NCBI GenBank assembly: GCA_963649365.1
Contig: CAVJHQ010000003.1
Coordinates: forward strand, 1-53,713
DNA from: Paratractidigestivibacter sp963649365
GTDB taxonomy: Bacteria; Actinomycetota; Coriobacteriia; Coriobacteriales; Atopobiaceae
Direction: 5' to 3'
Length of the DNA stretch: 53,713 nt
Position 1 is the first letter of the stretch. Each line of letters begins with the position of its first letter. The position numbers were made by a program, and so were the translations under genes. Below are positions 34,819 through 43,377 of this stretch, piece by piece. Under the pieces are notes generated by a model, which was not told the origin of the DNA, ran no database searches, and worked only from the letters and a program-made list of their open reading frames with translations.

Positions 34819-37800
34819 ATGGAAGAACAGGAGAAGGTGTGGCGCCACCTGACGGCGCTCGGGGGCAAGGCGGCAAGAGGCGCCGTCGTCGCAGCGCTGA
34901 CGGTCTCGATGATGCCGATAAGCGCCTTTGCCTACGAAGGAACGGAGGCCGGCTCCACTGCTACCAACACTGTGCCGACCTCCGTCCAAGCCGAGGGACA
35001 AACGCCCTCTAACGGGGATTATACCGCCGTGTCTCCCGCCTCCGAGGGCGATAAGGGCAGCTCAATGTACGATTTGAGCAAGATCGCCGACGGTCTGTAT
35101 GCGGCCACTGTCACGGTCTCCGACGACGGCGCGACGATCGACGGCGTGAGCACCGGCGTCGAGGACGACGAGTTCGCCGGCTACACCCTGACCGTCAACG
35201 TGACCGTGGCCGACCACAAAATCACCAAGGTCGAGGTATTCTCGACCGCCTCCTCCGAGTCGACGTCCTATGTCGACAAGGCCACAAACGGCAAGAAGAA
35301 CGCCTCGGGCGTCCCGGCGAAGATCGTCGACGCCCAGTCCGTCGACGTCGATAACGTCTCCAGCGCCACCGTCTCGAGCCTGGCCATCAAGGCCGCCACG
35401 GCCAAGGCTCTCGCCAACGCCTCGACGGGCACCGACCCCGTCGAGGACGAGTACATCTATGGCTACGCGGCCCTGACCTGGGCCGAGTACTGGGCCGCGG
35501 AGGGCGTCCAGAACGCCGGCTCCACCGAGACCTCCGACGTCATCGACGCCCACGGCGAGACCGACAAGGGCGCCTTCGACGTGGTGACCCGCGCGACCGC
35601 CAACCACGGCCTGCACCGCGGCAGCTACCAGTGCACGGCGACCATCAAGTGCACCGACGGCACCGAGTTCAGCCTCGCCACCTGGGCCGAGGACGGCAAG
35701 TCCTTCACCACCACCGACGGCAAGACCGTCGAGTGGAACCGCGGCCAGATGACCTGCGACGGCCAGTCCTACACGATGGCCGAGTACGACGTCGAGGGCC
35801 TCAAGTACGTCCCCGTCAAGGTCAAGAGCGCAGACCTGGACGCCTTTAAGGCCGCTTATTCCTTCGTCGAGAACGGCGGCACCCTCGCCGGCGGCTACGG
35901 CGAGAAGAACCTCTCGGCCTACTCCGTCACGGCCGAGGTCGACGCCGACACCAACGGCCTCAAGACCGCGACCAAGAATGCCGACGGCACCTTCACCTTC
36001 GGCGCCGCCGCGGCCGGCACCGGCTCCGGCATCCAGGGGCAGGCCCTCAAGGCCGCCACGGGCATCGAGCCGACCGTCCGCCGCAACTCCGTCGCGGGCC
36101 CGGACGACGACTTCAACACCGGCGGCTTCGGCGAGTTCCTGCGCGTTGACCTCAACGGCGACTACGGCGACCTTGCCGCGAACATGCAGTCCGTGACCTG
36201 GACCTACTACGGAAACGACTCAACCTACAGCAGCGCGGTCGCCACCTACGGCACCAAGTTCGCGGCTGACAACTGGATGCACAAGATGTTCGGCATCCAG
36301 CTCGGCCTCACCGAGTCGGAGCGCTGCCAGCTGCCGAGCGGCTACGACGGCACCGGCTATTGGAAGATCACGGTTCACGCCCTCGGCTACGAGGACTACA
36401 CCTACACCTTCCAGGCCACCTCGGAGAACATCGCCGATCACACGAAGGTGTCCGACGAGACCAGGCAGAAGCTGCAGGACCTCTACGACAAGGCTGCCGC
36501 CCTCAAGAAGGACGACTACACCGCCGAGTCCTGGGAGGCGTCCGGCATCGAGACCGAGCTCGGCGAGGCCAAGGAGCTCCTGGAGTCCGAGAACCTCGAG
36601 GAGGTCGAGGCCTCCGAGCAGGTCACGCACCTCCAGGCCGCCATCGACGCGCTCGTTGCGGTCACGCCTGTCGAGGATGAGTACACCTACGGCTACGCGG
36701 CCCTGACCTGGGCCGAGTACTGGGCCGCGGAGGGCGTCCAGAACGCCGGCTCCACCGAGACCTCCGACGTCATCGACGCCCACGGCGAGACCGACAAGGG
36801 CGCCTTCGACGTGGTGACCCGCGCGACCGCCAACCACGGCCTGCACCGCGGCAGCTACCAGTGCACGGCGACCATCAAGTGCACCGACGGCACCGAGTTC
36901 AGCCTCGCCACCTGGGCCGAGGACGGCAAGTCCTTCACCACCACCGACGGCAAGACCGTCGAGTGGAACCGCGGCCAGATGACCTGCGACGGCCAGTCCT
37001 ACACGATGGCCGAGTACGACGTCGAGGGCCTCAAGTACGTCCCCGTCAAGGTCAAGAGCGCAGACCTGGACGCCTTTAAGGCCGCTTATTCCTTCGTCGA
37101 GAACGGCGGCACCCTCGCCGGCGGCTACGGCGAGAAGAACCTCTCGGCCTACTCCGTCACGGCCGAGGTCGACGCCGACACCAACGGCCTCAAGACCGCG
37201 ACCAAGAATGCCGACGGCACCTTCACCTTCGGCGCCGCCGCGGCCGGCACCGGCTCCGGCATCCAGGGGCAGGACCAGAAGGTCGCCACGGGCATCGAGC
37301 CCACGGTCAAGACGGGCGACGGCTCCTACGGCGAGTTCCTGCGCGTGGACCTCAACGGCGACTACGGCGACCTGGGCGCGAACATGCAGGCCGTGACCTG
37401 GACCTACTACGGCTCCGACTCGACCCGCACGAACGCGCTCGCCACCTACGGCACCAAGTTCGCCGCGGACAACTGGATGCACAAGTCCATGGGCATCCAG
37501 CTCGGCCTCACCGAGTCCGCACGCTGCCAGCTGCCCGAGGGCACCGACGGCACCGGCTACTGGACCCTCACCGTCCACGCCCTGGGCTACGCCGACTACA
37601 CCTACGACTTTGAGGCCACGTCGGAGAACATCGCCGCGCCCAAGGCGGTAAGTGACTCCACCAAGGCTTCTCTCCGGGCGCTTGCCGAAACCGCCAACGC
37701 CAAGGTCGAGGGCAACTACACCGCCGAGACCTGGGCTTCGTTCGCGACCGAGCTCGACGAGACGAACGAGCTTCTTGCCAAGGAGAATCTGACCGAGTCC

Positions 37801-39966
37801 GAGGCCCGCACGCAGATCTCGCACCTCACCGAGGCCATGAACGCGCTCGTCCGCACGGCGCCCGAGGCCGGCAGCTACGTCCTCATGAACATCCCGTACA
37901 GCGACTTCTACGCCGCCGAGACGGCCAACAACGACACCAAGGTCGACGTCTTTACCTCCGCGACCAAGAACAAGCCCAAGAACACCGGCCTCGCGGGCGG
38001 CACCTACCACACCGAGGACGGCTCCGAGATCTCCGGCATCACGTTCGCGGTCAAGGTCTCCGACGACGCTGCCGAGAAGATCGACTGGTCGAAGCTCGCC
38101 CGCGCCGAGGGCGCCGATGCCCTGGCCGAGGCCGGCTCCTACTCCTACGCGATTCTTGGCGAGGACGAGGCGCCTGCCACGTACAAGCAGCTCTCCGTTG
38201 CCGCGGACGGCAGCCTCGCCTTCGGCGTCGTCGAGGGCGCCGAGGCCACGAAGCTCGACGGCTCCGCCGAGGCCAAGTTCACCACCGAGTCCAACTACGG
38301 CGACTACGAGCTCGACTTCAAGGCCGACAGCACCGTCTATGCCGCCCTCAAGGACGCCACCATCTACGGCGCCGTCCTGAACACGACCGACGGCACCGGC
38401 TACGGCCTGCGCCACCTGGAGAACATCTGGAAGACCGGCAAGCACGGCGTCGAGTTCGCCTGGTGCACCGGCTTCACGGACACGGTCCACGGCTGCCCGA
38501 CGAGCTCCGAGCACTACGCCTCCATCATGGGCAAGACGCTCAGCGGCGTGACCGTCTACACCTCCGCCGGGACCTACGAGATCTCCCTGGGCGAGGACGG
38601 CGTCTACGTGCCGGTCAAGACGGCCGACGCGACTATCGACGCCGCCGACGTCCTTCTCGACGACGGCACTGAGCTGGCCGTCGAGGTCAACCTCCCCGAG
38701 GGCTTCGACCCCGAGTACTCCATCGACGGCACCGTCGTCGAGCCGAGCCAGGGCCGCGCGTCTCTCTCCTTCGACGTGAGCTCGCTCAAGCCGGGCTCCC
38801 ACACCATCAAGGCGACGGACAAGTCCGGCAAGTACGCGGCCATCAGCGACGCCTTCGTCGCCTCGACCTCCAAGGTCGTGGCCCAGTACCAGGACGGGAA
38901 GCTCGTCAAGGCCGAGGGCGCGTCCGCCGAGGAGTTCGCCAACTTCCTGGCCAACGTCACCAGCGTCAAGGTCGGCGACACCTCGTACTCCGCCTCCGGC
39001 CGCGGCTCCGTCAAGATCGTCGACTCCGACGGCACGATCCTGACCTCCGCCGCCTCCGGCCAGGGCGACGCCGCCAAGAAGGTCTTTGACGGCTACGGCA
39101 GCTACGACGTCTCCGTGAGCTCCACGGGCTACGGCGCGCTCGACTTCACCTTCGACTACGAGGCCGAGAAGGGCGAGCTCAAGCAGGCCATCGCCGACGC
39201 CGCCAAGCTCGAGGAGTCCAACTACTCCACCGCCACGTGGTCCGCGTACCGGCAGGCCATTGCCGGCGGCCAGGCGGTCGTCGACAACGTCTCCGCCACC
39301 GACGACGAGGTCTCCGCCGCCGTCAAGGCCATCGCGGACGCCAAGGCCGCCCTTGCCCCCAGCCCGCGCATCTCGCTGAACGAGGCCATCTCCAACGCGC
39401 AGAAGCTGAGCGAGGCCGACTACACCAAGGCCTCCTGGAAGACCTTCCAGGCCGCCCTCGACGCCGCGAAGAAGGTCGCCGCGGACGCTACCGCGACCGA
39501 CGCCCAGGTGCAGGCCGCCCGCGACGCGCTCGTCAACGCCCAGACCGCCCTGGCCACCGCCGCGACGAGCGACCAGAAGACCAACCTTAAGGTCGAGATC
39601 GGCCGCGCCGACGTCCTGAGCGAGTCCGACTACACCGCCGACTCGTGGAAGGCCTACCAGGCCGCCCTCGCCGCGGCAAAGAAGGTCGCCGCCTCCGACG
39701 ACGCCTCCGCCGCCGAGGTTGCCCAGGCCAACGACGCCCTGGCGGCCGCCCGCAAGGCCCTGACGAAGAAGTCGGCTGAGCAGGCTTCTTCCGAGACCCA
39801 GCAGGCCGGCGCCTCCAACGGCGACGCCGCGACCACCAGCGGCAACGACAGCGGCAAGAAGACCCCGAAGACCTCTGACGCCTCGCTCGCTGTGAGCGGT
39901 GTCGCCGGTCTCGGCGCCGCGCTGACCGGAATCGCCGCGGCTATCCGTCGTCGCTTCAGGCGCTAA
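34819..39966 (+). CDS. Very large secreted surface protein: FMN-binding domain, Tp47-like repeats, FIVAR repeats
   Basis: About 1715 residues from the ATG at 34819, chosen for GGAGAAAGG upstream. A signal peptide ends near MMPISAFA. Residues about 85-200 are an FMN-binding domain with acceptor-type motif DNVSSATVSS (T184). Residues about 209-617 and 618-1013 are two repeats, each a domain beginning YGYAALTWAEYWAAEG, resembling Tp47-type domains, plus one FIVAR-like helical module. A third, divergent Tp47-like domain (YSDFYAAE) lies at about 1014-1260. Three further FIVAR modules span about 1455-1660. The end reads TPKTSD, a hydrophobic stretch and RRRFRR, like a sortase signal in which the usual TG is TS. 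It starts the flavin electron-transfer locus. The Tp47 comparison is from memory of the family pattern. Confidence 0.85.
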   Translation: MEEQEKVWRHLTALGGKAARGAVVAALTVSMMPISAFAYEGTEAGSTATNTVPTSVQAEGQTPSNGDYTAVSPASEGDKGSSMYDLSKIADGLYAATVTVSDDGATIDGVSTGVEDDEFAGYTLTVNVTVADHKITKVEVFSTASSESTSYVDKATNGKKNASGVPAKIVDAQSVDVDNVSSATVSSLAIKAATAKALANASTGTDPVEDEYIYGYAALTWAEYWAAEGVQNAGSTETSDVIDAHGETDKGAFDVVTRATANHGLHRGSYQCTATIKCTDGTEFSLATWAEDGKSFTTTDGKTVEWNRGQMTCDGQSYTMAEYDVEGLKYVPVKVKSADLDAFKAAYSFVENGGTLAGGYGEKNLSAYSVTAEVDADTNGLKTATKNADGTFTFGAAAAGTGSGIQGQALKAATGIEPTVRRNSVAGPDDDFNTGGFGEFLRVDLNGDYGDLAANMQSVTWTYYGNDSTYSSAVATYGTKFAADNWMHKMFGIQLGLTESERCQLPSGYDGTGYWKITVHALGYEDYTYTFQATSENIADHTKVSDETRQKLQDLYDKAAALKKDDYTAESWEASGIETELGEAKELLESENLEEVEASEQVTHLQAAIDALVAVTPVEDEYTYGYAALTWAEYWAAEGVQNAGSTETSDVIDAHGETDKGAFDVVTRATANHGLHRGSYQCTATIKCTDGTEFSLATWAEDGKSFTTTDGKTVEWNRGQMTCDGQSYTMAEYDVEGLKYVPVKVKSADLDAFKAAYSFVENGGTLAGGYGEKNLSAYSVTAEVDADTNGLKTATKNADGTFTFGAAAAGTGSGIQGQDQKVATGIEPTVKTGDGSYGEFLRVDLNGDYGDLGANMQAVTWTYYGSDSTRTNALATYGTKFAADNWMHKSMGIQLGLTESARCQLPEGTDGTGYWTLTVHALGYADYTYDFEATSENIAAPKAVSDSTKASLRALAETANAKVEGNYTAETWASFATELDETNELLAKENLTESEARTQISHLTEAMNALVRTAPEAGSYVLMNIPYSDFYAAETANNDTKVDVFTSATKNKPKNTGLAGGTYHTEDGSEISGITFAVKVSDDAAEKIDWSKLARAEGADALAEAGSYSYAILGEDEAPATYKQLSVAADGSLAFGVVEGAEATKLDGSAEAKFTTESNYGDYELDFKADSTVYAALKDATIYGAVLNTTDGTGYGLRHLENIWKTGKHGVEFAWCTGFTDTVHGCPTSSEHYASIMGKTLSGVTVYTSAGTYEISLGEDGVYVPVKTADATIDAADVLLDDGTELAVEVNLPEGFDPEYSIDGTVVEPSQGRASLSFDVSSLKPGSHTIKATDKSGKYAAISDAFVASTSKVVAQYQDGKLVKAEGASAEEFANFLANVTSVKVGDTSYSASGRGSVKIVDSDGTILTSAASGQGDAAKKVFDGYGSYDVSVSSTGYGALDFTFDYEAEKGELKQAIADAAKLEESNYSTATWSAYRQAIAGGQAVVDNVSATDDEVSAAVKAIADAKAALAPSPRISLNEAISNAQKLSEADYTKASWKTFQAALDAAKKVAADATATDAQVQAARDALVNAQTALATAATSDQKTNLKVEIGRADVLSESDYTADSWKAYQAALAAAKKVAASDDASAAEVAQANDALAAARKALTKKSAEQASSETQQAGASNGDAATTSGNDSGKKTPKTSDASLAVSGVAGLGAALTGIAAAIRRRFRR
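35461..36043 (+). repeat. Internal direct repeat, copy 1 (583 bp)
   Basis: By eye identical, base for base, to 36691-37273, 1230 bases downstream in the same gene. Beyond its right edge the two units diverge. Confidence 0.9.
36691..37273 (+). repeat. Internal direct repeat, copy 2 (583 bp)
   Basis: Second copy of the 583-bp repeat in the surface protein gene. Identity including synonymous positions points to recent duplication or gene conversion. Confidence 0.9.
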
Positions 39967-39980
39967 GCGCGTGCACGTGA

Positions 39981-40040
39981 GCCCCCTCCCGTGCGGAGGG
40001 GGCGCCTCGGCCCGTGGCGGCAAGTTGTCCGCCGCGGGCC
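39981..40040 (+). terminator. Two adjacent hairpins after the surface protein gene
   Basis: GCCCCCTCC/GGAGGGGGC (39981-40003) and GGCCCGTGGCGG/CCGCCGCGGGCC (40009-40040, one G-U pair). Only GCCTTTG follows, so termination is probably partial. Confidence 0.55.
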
Positions 40041-40077
40041 GCCTTTGCGTAAAGAACGGGCAGCACAGGAGAGGGTT

Positions 40078-41874
40078 ATGAGCTCGTTGGATAATCAAGA
40101 AACAAAGCAGGCTGGCGCCGCGCCGCAGCCGGGCGCCGCGCCGCAGCCGGGCACCTCGAAGTCGGGTGCGTCGCCCGCCGGCGTCGAGCCGGCGCCGCAA
40201 AAGGAAGGGCTTCTTCGCAAGGCTGCGCCGTCGGTCTTCCTCGCCCCCGCGCTCATCGCGGGCGTGGCCATCGCGGCCGCCGTCGGCGAGTACGCGCCGC
40301 TCGTGTACGAGGCGCCGGCGCAGGCCGAGGCCGTGCAGAGCGCCAACGCCGTCGAGCTCGCGACCGTGGACACCTCCGACGCCGAGAAGGAATCGGCCAC
40401 GGGCCTCGCGACCGAGACCGACTTCGGCATCGACCTCTCGAACGTCAAGGACGGCACCTACACCGGCTCCGGCACGGGCTTCTCGGGCGTCATCACCGTC
40501 CAGGTGACCATCCAGGGCGGCAAGATCACGGCCATCGAGATCGTCTCGAGCGGGGACGACGAGTCCTACTTCGGCCAGGTCCGCGGCCTCGTGGACACCG
40601 TGATCGAGCAGCAGTCGCTCTCCGTCGACACCGTGAGCGGCGCGACGTACTCATCGCGCGGGCTTCTCTCCGCCATCAAGAACGCCCTGCTCCAGGCCAC
40701 GGGCCAGGCGACCGAGGCGCTTTCCGACCCGGTGGGCGTCGGCTCGTCGAACAAGGCGCTCGCCGCCGTGGCCGAGAAGGTCGACGCGCCCAACGGCTAC
40801 GCCGACGGCGTGTACACGGGCGAGGGCGAGGGCTTCAACGACACGATCCGCGTGAGCGTGACCATTCAGGGCGGAAAGATCGCCGCCATCGACCTGCTCG
40901 AGCAGTCCGACACCGCCGATTACTTCTTCCGCGCGTGGCCGAGCATCCCGGACGCCATGATCGCGTCGCAGTCCTCCAAGGTCGACGCCGTGTCCGGGGC
41001 GACGTACTCGTCGAACGGCATCATCTCGGCGGTGCAGTCCGCGTTGAGAAAGGCCGCCGCCGCGGCCGGCAACTCCGCGAAGGACCCGTCGGAGGACGTC
41101 GACCCGGACCCGACGCCGACGCCCGACCCCACGCCGGACCCGACGCCCGACCCCGACCCGGACCCGGCGCCCGACCCGGACAACCCCGACGCCGGCGATG
41201 ACGAGGCCAAGTACGAGGACGGCTCCTTTACCGGCTACGCGCTGTGCGAGGACGCCGACGAGGAATCCTTCGACCGCTACTACGTGGCCGTGACCGTGGT
41301 GATCAAGGACGGCAAGGTCGCCGAGGTCAAGGACGTCCGCGGCACGAACCAGGCCGCGACCCTGGCCGAGATCCTCGACCCCTTCAACGAGGACAACCAG
41401 CCCTACCTCGACTACGCCGCCAACGGCCGCACGGTAAAGAAGGTCTGGTACGAGGGCGTCGTCGCCCAGCTCCTGGCCGGCAAGAAGCCCACGGCCATCG
41501 ACGTCGTCAGCCGCTCGACCTTCTCGTCGCGCGCAATCGCGACGGCGTACGGCAACGCGCTCGAGCTCTCGGCCCAGGCGTACAAGAAGGCGCACCCCGA
41601 GTCGGGCGACGGCTCCGAGGGCGGCTCTGGTTCCGCGGGCGGCTCGGAGGCCGGAGGCGGCTCGGGCGCCGAGTCCGGGTCTGCGGGCGGCTCGGGCTCC
41701 GGGGACGCCTCCGGTTCGGGCGCCGACGCCGGCAAGAAGGACGACGCATCGGGCTCCGATGACGGCGAATCCGCCGCAGGTGGTGAGGCTGGCGCGTCCG
41801 GCGGCTCATCTGACGGAGCCGCCGCGGCGCCGGCCGTGCCCGCGTCCGACGGAAGCGAGGCCGCCCATGCGTAG
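40078..41874 (+). CDS. Membrane-anchored protein with three FMN-binding domains
   Basis: 598 residues from the ATG at 40078 (AGGAGAGGG upstream). The N-terminal cytoplasmic tail holds an 18-bp tandem repeat (GAAPQP twice). One transmembrane helix (SVFLAPALIAGVAIAAAVG) spans about 50-70. Domains one and two carry full acceptor motifs DTVSGATYSS (T190) and DAVSGATYSS (T309). The third, after a Pro/Asp-rich linker at about 338-365, has a degenerate DVVSRSTFSS (T481). A Gly/Ser-rich disordered tail follows. In the NqrC/RnfG/PplA-type families ApbE attaches FMN to the threonine by a phosphoester bond. This protein is a likely multi-FMN electron carrier on the outer face of the membrane. It overlaps the next gene by 8 bases. 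Confidence 0.9.
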   Translation: MSSLDNQETKQAGAAPQPGAAPQPGTSKSGASPAGVEPAPQKEGLLRKAAPSVFLAPALIAGVAIAAAVGEYAPLVYEAPAQAEAVQSANAVELATVDTSDAEKESATGLATETDFGIDLSNVKDGTYTGSGTGFSGVITVQVTIQGGKITAIEIVSSGDDESYFGQVRGLVDTVIEQQSLSVDTVSGATYSSRGLLSAIKNALLQATGQATEALSDPVGVGSSNKALAAVAEKVDAPNGYADGVYTGEGEGFNDTIRVSVTIQGGKIAAIDLLEQSDTADYFFRAWPSIPDAMIASQSSKVDAVSGATYSSNGIISAVQSALRKAAAAAGNSAKDPSEDVDPDPTPTPDPTPDPTPDPDPDPAPDPDNPDAGDDEAKYEDGSFTGYALCEDADEESFDRYYVAVTVVIKDGKVAEVKDVRGTNQAATLAEILDPFNEDNQPYLDYAANGRTVKKVWYEGVVAQLLAGKKPTAIDVVSRSTFSSRAIATAYGNALELSAQAYKKAHPESGDGSEGGSGSAGGSEAGGGSGAESGSAGGSGSGDASGSGADAGKKDDASGSDDGESAAGGEAGASGGSSDGAAAAPAVPASDGSEAAHA

Positions 41875-42349
41875 TACCTTCCGCGAGCGCTTCCTGCGTC
41901 GCCGCGTCTGGCACGCCAAGCTCGTCAGCGCCGCCTGCGTGGCGGCGGCCGTGTGCGCGTATGCGTCGTGGGCGGCCGGCGCGGCGGGCGCCGACGCCGC
42001 CGTCCGCGCCCGCATGAAGGCCGACGAGGAGGCTGCCCGCGCGACGTCCTCCGAGCGCGGCCCGTATGCGACCGACGGCGTGTTCACGGGCACGGCGCAG
42101 GGCTACGACGGCCCCGTGACCACGCAGGTCACCGTCGAGAACGGCTACATCACGGCCGTCGAGGTCATAGATCACTCCGGCGAGACCGAGGCGTACTTCT
42201 CGCAGGCCGAGTCCCTGACGGACGCCGTTGTGGAGGCGCAGACCACCGCCGTGGACACCGTGAGCGGCGCGACCTTCTCGTCCGCCGGTATCCTCAACGG
42301 CGCCACCGAGGCGCTCCGGCAAAGCAACGCCGGCCAGGGAGGCGAGTAG
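41867..42349 (+). CDS. Membrane-anchored single-domain FMN-binding protein
   Basis: 160 residues from the ATG at 41867, which overlaps the preceding stop (ATGCGTAG). A basic N-terminus (RERFLRRRVWHAK) is followed by one helix (about residues 15-40) and an FMN-binding domain with the acceptor motif DTVSGATFSS (T136). The frame is open upstream, but that stretch is the shadow of the previous gene. It is probably the membrane-proximal flavin carrier between the NapH-like protein, one base downstream of its stop, and the larger flavoproteins upstream. That order of electron flow is inference. Confidence 0.9.
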   Translation: MRSTFRERFLRRRVWHAKLVSAACVAAAVCAYASWAAGAAGADAAVRARMKADEEAARATSSERGPYATDGVFTGTAQGYDGPVTTQVTVENGYITAVEVIDHSGETEAYFSQAESLTDAVVEAQTTAVDTVSGATFSSAGILNGATEALRQSNAGQGGE

Positions 42350-42350
42350 C

Positions 42351-43361
42351 ATGGCAAAGAATAAATCCCTGGTCAACGACATCAAGAAGGACCTCGGTAT
42401 CCTGCGGGCGCCCAAGGGCCGCGCCCAGGAGCGCCGCCGCGCCGAGCTGGCGCACCGCGGCCTGCGCTGGGCCGTGCAGATCGTGTTCTTCGCCGCGTTC
42501 CCGGGCGTGTGGAGCGCGACCTTCAGCGGCGTCAAATACCTGTGCCAGCAGGTGGGCGCGACCCAGCCGCTCGAGCTCTCGGGCTTCTTCGCGCTGCTGC
42601 TGGTCATCCTGGGCTACACCTGCGTGTTCGGCCGCTTCTTCTGCGGCTACGCCTGCTCGTTCGGCTTCCTCGGCGACGCGGTCTATGCGCTGGCCGCGCC
42701 GCTGCGCCGTGCCCTCGGCCTCGACGGCAAGAAGCTCTCCGTGCGTGCGCGTCACCTGCTGCGCCTGGTCAAGTACTTCGTGCTGCTGGGGATCTGCGCC
42801 GCGTGCTTCTTGGGCGTGTGGTCGAGCGTCTCGGGCTACTCGCCGTGGGGAGCCTTCGCGGGGCTGCGCGCCGGCTCCGTGGGCGGCATCGACGCGCTCG
42901 CCTTCGTCCTTCTCGGCGTCGTCGTGGTCGGCATGGCCTTCGAAGAGCGGTTCTTCTGCCAGTTCCTCTGCCCGCTGGGGGCGCTGTTCGCGCTGCTTCC
43001 CGTCCTGCCGGCGTCGCTCTTTCGCCGCAACCGCGCAACCTGCGTTCCGCGCTGCAACCGCTGCCAGGACCGCTGTCCTGTGGGGATCCATCCCGACCGC
43101 CATGCCCTCGACGCCGGGGAATGCGTGGCGTGCGGCCGCTGCGCCGACGGCTGCCCGGTGGCCAACGTGAGCCTGCTGCGCATCGAGCAGGCGGTGGGGG
43201 AGAAGGGCGCCGGGGTTTCCGCCGAGCCGCGCCCGGGCCGTCCTGTCGAGCCCCGCCCGGGCCGTCCCGCCGAGCCGCGTTTCTGTATTCGCGGTACAGA
43301 AGTTACCCTTGTGCTACTTAAGGCCGCTTTGCTGCTCGCCCTCTGCTACGCTTTTGCGTAG
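42351..43361 (+). CDS. NapH/NosR-like polytopic membrane ferredoxin
   Basis: 336 residues. Several transmembrane helices are interrupted by the paired motifs CGYACSFGFLGD (near residue 98) and CQFLCPLGALF (near residue 203), typical of the NapH/NosR/RdxA membrane family. A ferredoxin-like segment follows with CVPRCNRCQDRCP and CVACGRCADGCP, enough for two [4Fe-4S] clusters. A 24-bp tandem repeat near the C-terminus encodes EPRPGRP twice, then a last hydrophobic helix. Such proteins carry electrons across or out of the membrane. In this locus it is the best candidate for the link between cytosolic or quinone donors and the FMN-bearing proteins. Confidence 0.88.
   Translation: MAKNKSLVNDIKKDLGILRAPKGRAQERRRAELAHRGLRWAVQIVFFAAFPGVWSATFSGVKYLCQQVGATQPLELSGFFALLLVILGYTCVFGRFFCGYACSFGFLGDAVYALAAPLRRALGLDGKKLSVRARHLLRLVKYFVLLGICAACFLGVWSSVSGYSPWGAFAGLRAGSVGGIDALAFVLLGVVVVGMAFEERFFCQFLCPLGALFALLPVLPASLFRRNRATCVPRCNRCQDRCPVGIHPDRHALDAGECVACGRCADGCPVANVSLLRIEQAVGEKGAGVSAEPRPGRPVEPRPGRPAEPRFCIRGTEVTLVLLKAALLLALCYAFA
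43221..43279 (+). repeat. 24-bp tandem repeat in the NapH-like gene
   Basis: Two and a half in-frame copies of a GCCGAGCCGCGCCCGGGCCG-type unit near the 3' end, encoding EPRPGRP(V/A). Confidence 0.85.
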
Positions 43362-43377
43362 ACGAAAGGAAACAGCT

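Noticed and set aside
36220..40200. A long minus-strand frame opposite the surface protein gene
   Set aside because: Same explanation: antisense open frame caused by GC-skewed third positions. The plus frame has a signal peptide, domains and a tail.
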